In this document: positions 40,871 to 46,050 of the stretch, piece by piece | Layout: each line of letters starts with the position of its first letter | Position numbering within the stretch: position 1 is the first letter of the stretch | Source of the DNA: an uncultured Oscillospiraceae bacterium | Lineage (GTDB): Bacteria > Bacillota > Clostridia > Oscillospirales > Acutalibacteraceae | DNA length: 46,050 bases | Reading direction: 5' to 3' | Assembly: GCA_900544715.1 (NCBI GenBank) | Contig: UQWL01000018.1 | Coordinates: 1 to 46,050 of the forward strand | Program-made: the position numbers and the translations under genes | The notes under the pieces: generated by a model | What the model saw: only the letters and a program-made list of their open reading frames with translations | What the model was told of the DNA's origin: nothing | Database searches by the model: none

Positions 40871-43282
40871 ATGGGTTATTTTGAAGAGCAATTTGGGATG
40901 CATGTGCAGAGCAAAACAAGAGAGAGCCAGACGGCGGTTTTTAGAAACGTGCGCGTCAGCGTTTTGACCAGCCGCCTTCTGCGGGTGGAAACCATGGATG
41001 CGGATCAGGCCTTTTGCGACCAGCCGACGCAAAAGGTTTGGTATCGTGATTTTGAGCAGCCGCGTTTTGATGCCTCGCAGGAAGGGCAGATGCTTACCGT
41101 GCGCACGGAGCAGGCTATTTTCCATTACAACCTGCGCAGAAAGAGGATGGAGAGCATTACCCTGCACGGCGGCAGAACGGTGACGGATTTTGAGAACGGC
41201 AACCTGCGCGGCACGGCCCGCACGCTCGATCAATCCACCGGGGCCGTTCCGCTTACTAAAGGCGTTATTTCCAAAGACGGCGTTGCAACGCTCGATGACA
41301 GCGCCTCCCTCCTGCTGCTGGAGGATGGCCGGATCACACCGCGCCAGAAAGGCGGCTCCGATCTCTATTTCTTCGCCTATGGGCATGATTACCGCGGCTG
41401 CATCCGCGACCTGTTCCGCCTGACGGGGCCGGTGCCGCTCGTTCCGCGCTGGTGCCTGGGCAACTGGTGGAGCCGGTATAAAGCATATTCCCAGGAAGAA
41501 TATACCACCCTGATGCAGCGTTTTATTGATGAGAAAATCCCGATCACGGTTGCAACCATTGATATGGATTGGCACTGGACGGATGTAAAACGCCGCTTTG
41601 GCAAAGGGCCGGCGCGGCGCTCCTCCCATGCCTCCCCGGTAGACGCATGGTTTGATGCCATGTCCAATGGCGGATGGACGGGCTACAGCTGGAATACAGA
41701 GCTGTTCCCGGATTACCGCGCTTTCCTGCGCTGGCTCAAGGAGCAGAATTTCCATACGACCCTCAACGTCCACCCCGCAGGCGGCGTGCGCAGTTTTGAA
41801 GATTGCTATCAGGCGATGGCCGAGGCGGTGGGGATCGACCCCGCCTCCGGCGATCCTGTGGAATTTGACATTACAGACCCGAAGTTCATCGAGGCCTATT
41901 TCCAGTGCCTGCACCACCCCTATGAAGAGGAGGGCGTAGATTTCTGGTGGATCGACTGGCAGCAGGGAAATCAATCCAAAATCAAGGGCCTTGACCCGCT
42001 CTGGGCCCTGAATCACTACCACTACCTGGATAACCGCCACGGGAACCGGCGCCCGCTGATCCTCTCCCGCTATGCAGAAATCGGCAGCCACCGCTATCCG
42101 CTCGGCTTTTCGGGCGACTCCAAAATCAGTTGGGAGGTGCTTGACTTCCAGCCGTATTTTACCGCTAACGCCTCCAATGCGGGCTATACCTGGTGGAGCC
42201 ACGATATCGGCGGCCATCATCAGGGTGAGAAAGACGACGAGCTCTATCTCAGGTGGGTGCAGCTCGGCGTATTCAGCCCGATCATGCGGCTGCATTCCAC
42301 AAACAACCCCTTTATGGGCAAAGAGCCATGGAACTACCGCTGGGATGTCTATACGCTTTCGAAGGAATACCTGCGCCTGCGCCACCGGTTGATCCCCTAT
42401 CTCTACACCATGAATTGGCGCACCCACAGCGAGGGACTCGCCCTGTGCGAGCCGATGTATTACGCATGGCCGGAGCATGCGGAAGCATATACCGTACCCA
42501 ATGAATTCCTGTTCGGCAGCGAACTGATTGTTGCGCCCATCACCCAGCCGGTGGACCCCAAAACCAACCTTGCGGGCGTGCGCGTTTGGCTGCCGCGCGG
42601 TCGCTGGACGGATCTTTTCACAAAGCGCATTTATGAAGGCGGGCGGTTTGTCACCATGTACCGCGGCGTGGAAAGCATCCCCGTCCTCGCCAAAGAGGGC
42701 GCGATCCTTCCCATGAGCGCACAGGGCGAACAGAACGACTGGAAAAACCCCGATCAACTTCATCTGATGATTTTCCGGGGCGACAACACCTTCACCCTTT
42801 ATGAGGATGATGGCGAAACAAACGATTTTGAGCAGGGCCGCTATGCTAAAACTACCTTCCGGATGAAAGAGGGCGGCGGGGATCTGCACTTCACCGTGCT
42901 GCCCGCTCAAGGGGAACCGTCGCTTCTGCCCGCCAAGCGGGAGCTGCTCCTAATCTTTGCCGATCTTTCCGGCTGCGGAGAAATAAAGGCCGAACTCAAC
43001 GGCGCGCCGGTTCGGTGTGAACCTGTATTGGAAAACGGGGAGCTTCGCCTCCTGATTCCCGATTTACGTCCGTCCGACCGGCTGGATCTCACGCTCAAGC
43101 AGATCGTCCGGCGTAGCAACGCGGATCAAAATCAGGAGCTGATTACTCTGATTTCAAAATTCCAGGCGAGTTTTTCCTGGAAAAACAACACATTCTCCGC
43201 CTTCCTGAAGGATCCCTATCGAAAAATCCCGGCAGGCGCCCCCTTTGAAGGCCCTATCCGGGAAATTCTTGAATTAAAATAA
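40871..43282 (+). CDS. GH31 glycosidase
   Basis: 803 aa from ATG 40871, eight nt after GGGAGG; ATG 40865 is too close to the ribosome site. GH31 N-terminal beta-sandwich, then the barrel with ATIDMDWHWTDV, nucleophile Asp in DFWWIDWQQG (about 362) and acid/base Asp in LGFSGDSKISW (about 416), and GYTWWSHDIGGHH. Between WHWTDV and GWTGYSWN is a basic insertion of about 25 residues (RRFGKGPARRSSHASPVDAW) that most relatives seem to lack. Cytoplasmic. Together with GH125 it probably trims an imported glycan; alpha-glucosidase, alpha-xylosidase or other specificity is open. Confidence 0.9.
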   Translation: MGYFEEQFGMHVQSKTRESQTAVFRNVRVSVLTSRLLRVETMDADQAFCDQPTQKVWYRDFEQPRFDASQEGQMLTVRTEQAIFHYNLRRKRMESITLHGGRTVTDFENGNLRGTARTLDQSTGAVPLTKGVISKDGVATLDDSASLLLLEDGRITPRQKGGSDLYFFAYGHDYRGCIRDLFRLTGPVPLVPRWCLGNWWSRYKAYSQEEYTTLMQRFIDEKIPITVATIDMDWHWTDVKRRFGKGPARRSSHASPVDAWFDAMSNGGWTGYSWNTELFPDYRAFLRWLKEQNFHTTLNVHPAGGVRSFEDCYQAMAEAVGIDPASGDPVEFDITDPKFIEAYFQCLHHPYEEEGVDFWWIDWQQGNQSKIKGLDPLWALNHYHYLDNRHGNRRPLILSRYAEIGSHRYPLGFSGDSKISWEVLDFQPYFTANASNAGYTWWSHDIGGHHQGEKDDELYLRWVQLGVFSPIMRLHSTNNPFMGKEPWNYRWDVYTLSKEYLRLRHRLIPYLYTMNWRTHSEGLALCEPMYYAWPEHAEAYTVPNEFLFGSELIVAPITQPVDPKTNLAGVRVWLPRGRWTDLFTKRIYEGGRFVTMYRGVESIPVLAKEGAILPMSAQGEQNDWKNPDQLHLMIFRGDNTFTLYEDDGETNDFEQGRYAKTTFRMKEGGGDLHFTVLPAQGEPSLLPAKRELLLIFADLSGCGEIKAELNGAPVRCEPVLENGELRLLIPDLRPSDRLDLTLKQIVRRSNADQNQELITLISKFQASFSWKNNTFSAFLKDPYRKIPAGAPFEGPIREILELK

Positions 43283-43308
43283 TGGATTACTGTAAAAGAA
43301 ATCAGCAA

Positions 43309-43575
43309 TCAAAGCTTGTTTTTCGTGCAGTGCATCCGTTCCATACAGTTCGTGCAAATATAGCGCCTGCCAATCCGTTTTAAGTTCTCCGTGCCATAGC
43401 AATATGCGCAGCGCGGTAAATCTGATGTGAGCACAATCTCACCGGAATTGTTGATTCGTACAGTCAGCTGATCGCCCGGCTTCAATTTCAAAACGTCTCG
43501 CAGCTCTTGCGGAAGTGTGATTCTTCCCATTTCGTCGATTGGTCTTTTCGTCGCAGTAAAAACGTACAACCGCAT
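43309..43575 (-). CDS. AbrB/SpoVT-like regulator with zinc ribbon
   Basis: 88 aa: swapped-hairpin AbrB domain (RPIDEMGRITLPQELRDVLK, LKPGDQLTVRIN) followed by a C-terminal CxxC...CxxC unit (CAYCYGTENL, YICTNCME) that should bind zinc. AbrB-type proteins are dimeric transition-state regulators. ATG after AAGGGGTG. The leader has a large hairpin at 43607-43641. Confidence 0.85.
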   Translation of the reverse strand: MRLYVFTATKRPIDEMGRITLPQELRDVLKLKPGDQLTVRINNSGEIVLTSDLPRCAYCYGTENLKRIGRRYICTNCMERMHCTKNKL

Positions 43576-43931
43576 GCACCCCTTTCAATCCTGTGATAAA
43601 TTTTTTCCGGGCATTCTACACCAATGGTGCAAAATGCCCGGCTCTTGTGAAAAGCGGATACACTCCTGGGATAATAATCCTCTTGTAACGGTAAATCGGC
43701 AGCATTTATTCCGCATTTTCACAATTTCGCCTTTTATAGGCGGTAAGTGATTGTAAAAATTGGTATATTATTCCCCGATCTCAATTATACTCCTTTTATT
43801 TGAAAAAATTGTCGAAATATAGAATAATAAATCATATAGCATCAAAAAATTACTGTAATTTTTGAGAGCCTAAATCCGGTGTTTTCAAAAGGGGCCGATG
43901 CGTCGGCCCCGCCTCGCAGAGAAGAGAAAGG
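43576..43931. other. Divergent regulatory region between abrB-like gene and dusB
   Basis: AT-rich 356 bp without genes. It holds the hairpin at 43607-43641 (abrB side) and an 8-bp stem GGGGCCGA-TGCG-TCGGCCCC at 43891-43910 with a UNCG-type loop, 15 nt before the dusB ribosome site. Promoters for both genes must lie here, but no consensus pair is clear. Confidence 0.5.
43607..43641 (-). promoter_or_regulatory. Nested hairpin in the leader of the AbrB-like gene
   Basis: Outer stem CCGGGCATT/AATGCCCGG (9 bp, perfect), symmetrical 3-nt internal loop, inner stem CACC/GGTG with loop of three. No T-run on the minus strand, so not a terminator. It may be an operator for the regulator itself or an RNA structure, 32 nt before its start codon. 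Confidence 0.45.
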
Positions 43932-43943
43932 ATGGTTATAAGC

Positions 43944-44927
43944 TTGAAAATCGGTTCTATCACACTGGAATCTGCCGCCGCACTCGCACCGATGGCCGGA
44001 GTAGCGGACCGTGCCTTTCGCGAGCTCTGCGTCCGTTTTGGCGCGGCATACGTCGTTGGTGAAATGGTGAGTGCCAAAGGCATTACCATGGGCGATCGGA
44101 AGAGCGCCGAGCTCCTCTCCCTATCGGAGGCGGAACGCCCCGCCGCGATCCAGCTCTTTGGCGACGAGCCTTCCATCATGGCTGAAGCCGCCCAAAAAGC
44201 ACTCTGTTACCGCCCACAGGCCATTGATATCAACATGGGATGCCCTGCACCGAAGGTTGTGCGCAACGGGGGCGGCTCTTCCCTCATGCGCCGCCCGGAA
44301 ACGGCGCAGGCGGTGGTAGCAGCCATCGTGCGGGCCGTCAACATCCCGGTCACAGTTAAAATCCGCGCCGGCTGGGAGGCAAATGAGAAAAACGCCGTGG
44401 AAATCGCGAAGCGCTGCGAAGCGGCCGGGGCCGCGGCGATTACAGTTCATGGCCGCACCCGCGAGCAGATGTATGCCCCGCCCGTCGATCTGGGGATCAT
44501 CCGGCAGGTAAAGCAGGCTGTTTCCATCCCCGTCATCGGCAATGGCGATGTCTGCGATGCCAAAAGCGCAGCACAGATGCTGGAGGAAACGGGCTGCGAC
44601 CTCGTTATGGTCGGGCGCGGCGCACTGGGCAGGCCGTGGGTCTTTTCCCAAATCAGCGCCTATCTTAAAACAGGGGCGCTTCTCCCCGACCCGCCGGTAG
44701 CGGAGCGGATGCGCATTCTGATCGAGCACATCCACACCTTGTGCGAATATAAAGGCACGCACACCGGCATGCTACAGGCACGCACACATGCGGCCTGGTA
44801 TATGAAGGGCCTGCGCGGGGCAGCGGCTTACCGCCGCGAAATCGGCGCGCTAGAGAGCATGGAGCAGCTCGAACTGCTCGCCTATCAAGTAATCCGCAGA
44901 CAGGAGGAACAGGCTTTGACGGAATAG
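43944..44927 (+). CDS. dusB: tRNA-dihydrouridine synthase DusB
   Basis: TIM-barrel flavoenzyme of 327 aa from TTG 43944, where AAAGGATGG is well placed and the start reads (M)KIGSITLESAAALAPMAGV; ATG 43932 lies on the ribosome site itself. Landmarks: APMAGVADRAFRELC, GDEPSIMAEAA, DINMGCPAPKVVRNGGGSSL with the catalytic Cys in MGCPAPK, KIRAGW, ITVHGRTREQMY, VIGNGDV, MVGRGALGRPWVF. It reduces uridines in tRNA using FMN and NADPH. Confidence 0.93.
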   Translation: MKIGSITLESAAALAPMAGVADRAFRELCVRFGAAYVVGEMVSAKGITMGDRKSAELLSLSEAERPAAIQLFGDEPSIMAEAAQKALCYRPQAIDINMGCPAPKVVRNGGGSSLMRRPETAQAVVAAIVRAVNIPVTVKIRAGWEANEKNAVEIAKRCEAAGAAAITVHGRTREQMYAPPVDLGIIRQVKQAVSIPVIGNGDVCDAKSAAQMLEETGCDLVMVGRGALGRPWVFSQISAYLKTGALLPDPPVAERMRILIEHIHTLCEYKGTHTGMLQARTHAAWYMKGLRGAAAYRREIGALESMEQLELLAYQVIRRQEEQALTE

Positions 44928-44945
44928 CGGTTCTGTGGTAAAATA

Positions 44946-45045
44946 GCTTCAAACTAAAGTTTGAAGCATTGGAAAAATGCCTGTCGGCGCGAAACGCCTC
45001 CTGCCGCAAGGCGGCAACGCCATTTTTTGCATGGGGTAAGCTTTG
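44946..45045 (+). repeat. Palindromic ~100-bp repeat, copy 2
   Basis: Opens with a perfect 10-bp stem GCTTCAAACT-AA-AGTTTGAAGC, then GCATT/AATGC, GGCG/CGCC, TGCCGC-AAG-GCGGCA and a tail ending AAGCTTTG. It is the inverted homologue of 14263-14368. It lies between dusB and the DegV gene and may also end the dusB transcript. Confidence 0.7.
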
Positions 45046-45096
45046 TGTATAAATAGCTCCCCAAGGAATATGAATTCAGGCGAAAGGATTGGATCC

Positions 45097-45948
45097 ATGG
45101 CAAACAAGATAAAAATCACAGTAGACAGCACCTGCGATATGACACCGGAGCTGTGTAGGCAATACGACGTGACAAAAATCCCCCTGAGTATCTTACTCGG
45201 CGCGCAGGCGCATGACGACGGCATTGACATCACGCCGGATGACATCTACACGTATTATGAGCGCACCGGCACTACGGCAAAAACAGCCGCCGTCCCGCCG
45301 AGCGCTTATCTCTCCCTCTTTGAGAAATATACCAAAGAGGGCTACGAAGTAGTCCATCTAGGGTTCACGGCGAAGCTCTCCTCCTCTTTCCAAAATGCAG
45401 TGCTTGCAGCGGGCGAGTTGGAGGGCGTTTTCCCTGTGGATACCAAAAGCCTTTGCACTGGTATGGCGCTGCTCGTCATCAAAGCCTGCGAAATGCGGGA
45501 CGCCGGGCGCCCGGCCAAAGAGATTGCCGAACAGATTGCCCTGCTGCGCGAAAAGGTGCACACCACCTTTATCCTCAACACACTCGATTATCTGAGCCGG
45601 GGCGGCCGATGCTCTGCTGTGACAGCCTTTGGCGCCAATTTGCTGAGCATCAAGCCGAGCATTGAAATGGTAGACGGCGCGCTGGAGGTCGGCAAAAAAT
45701 ACCGGGGGAAAATTGAAACGGTCTACAGCCAGTATATTCGAGACCAGCTTTCCCGGCCGGACAAGCTCGATCTGAGCCGGGCATTCCTCTCCCATTCCGG
45801 CGGCGTTTCCGAAGAAACACTGCAAGCCATGAAAAAGGAAATCTTGAAGTGCGCCCCCTTTCAAGAGGTACAGATCATCCGAGCGGGCTGTACGATTTCC
45901 GCACACTGTGGGCCTAAAACCGCTACGGTTATGTTTATGGAAAAATAA
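45097..45948 (+). CDS. DegV family fatty-acid-binding protein
   Basis: ATG 45097 follows GAAAGGA at 9 nt; 283 aa. DegV start KIKITVDSTCDMTPELCRQY, then ITPDDIYTYYERTGTTAKTA with AAVPPSAY, LGFTAKLSSSFQNA, LDTLDYLSRGGRCSAVTAF-like LNTLDYLSRGGR, LSIKPSIEMVDG. These proteins (FakB-like) carry a fatty acid to the kinase FakA for phosphorylation. No fakA here. Confidence 0.92.
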   Translation: MANKIKITVDSTCDMTPELCRQYDVTKIPLSILLGAQAHDDGIDITPDDIYTYYERTGTTAKTAAVPPSAYLSLFEKYTKEGYEVVHLGFTAKLSSSFQNAVLAAGELEGVFPVDTKSLCTGMALLVIKACEMRDAGRPAKEIAEQIALLREKVHTTFILNTLDYLSRGGRCSAVTAFGANLLSIKPSIEMVDGALEVGKKYRGKIETVYSQYIRDQLSRPDKLDLSRAFLSHSGGVSEETLQAMKKEILKCAPFQEVQIIRAGCTISAHCGPKTATVMFMEK

Positions 45949-46001
45949 AGGATTTACATACAGCATATTTCAATGGAATATTTCACAAATGGTATCAATC
46001 A

Positions 46002-46025
46002 AAACCACTAGTAAACTAGTGGTTT
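46002..46025 (+). terminator. Hairpin after the DegV gene
   Basis: Perfect 11-bp stem AAACCACTAGT-AA-ACTAGTGGTTT followed by GCTC, 53 bp past the stop. Probable terminator, though the T-run is part of the stem. Confidence 0.55.
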
Positions 46026-46050
46026 GCTCAGACCCCAGAGGGGCCAGTAC

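Noticed and set aside
40835..42910. 691-codon open frame antisense to the GH31 gene
   Set aside because: It is an exact mirror of a GC-rich, motif-complete glycosidase gene, has no recognisable domain and only low-complexity Ala/Arg/His-rich sequence.

Overview
The window looks like a chromosome segment of a spore-forming, low-GC-phylum but moderately GC-rich Clostridia (probably Oscillospirales; inference). Supporting evidence is a clear spoIIID, an AbrB/SpoVT-type regulator, Gram-positive style Shine-Dalgarno sequences with frequent TTG/GTG starts, a FeoB-associated Cys-rich protein and Firmicutes-type rml, dusB, mtaB and degV genes. No rRNA or tRNA gene was found.

Left part (1-8050): an AT-rich island carries two convergent genes, a STAND-like P-loop ATPase with a helical-repeat tail and a D-Ala-D-Ala-ligase-like ATP-grasp enzyme. 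Both have the same 18-bp palindromic promoter element at the same distance from their starts. Next come a XerC/D-type tyrosine recombinase, about 1 kb of decayed DNA, and a large serine recombinase preceded by a tiny conserved-looking ORF. This reads as mobile or accessory DNA.

8050-15340: a tight three-gene operon encodes a TerB-N protein, a BREX BrxD-like ATPase and an Lhr/BrxHI-like helicase, which is a candidate defence or DNA-processing module. It is followed by a small ribbon-helix-helix regulator with its own operator, a second, frameshifted RHH gene, and a small helical protein. The operon and RHH block lie between two diverged copies (7535-7959 and, inverted, 14825-15277) of a ~430-450 bp repeat with MITE-like ends and a strongly structured, covarying core.

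15340-29140: mostly housekeeping. Two flavoproteins, an iron-uptake operon (feoA, feoB, Cys-rich partner, DtxR-type regulator) behind a consensus promoter with a palindromic operator, dTDP-rhamnose genes rmlA, rmlC and rmlD (no rmlB here), a methyltransferase, a small P-loop kinase, spoIIID, a DUF2264 protein and a monoacylglycerol-lipase-like hydrolase.

29140-31880: a CRISPR array with 22 intact 33-bp repeats plus one degenerate end repeat, type I-C-like in sequence and with no cas genes in the window, followed by two tandem pseudogenes, one a flavin reductase.

31880-46050: two GyrI-like ligand-binding proteins, a Nudix hydrolase, a phosphodiesterase-like lipoprotein, a two-gene membrane/DUF6232 unit with a motif repeated across the gene junction, a LysR regulator divergent from an MgtC-family protein, mtaB, a GH125-GH31 glycosidase pair, an AbrB-like zinc-ribbon regulator, dusB and a DegV protein. 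A second, ~100-bp palindromic repeat family occurs at 14263-14368 and 44946-45045.
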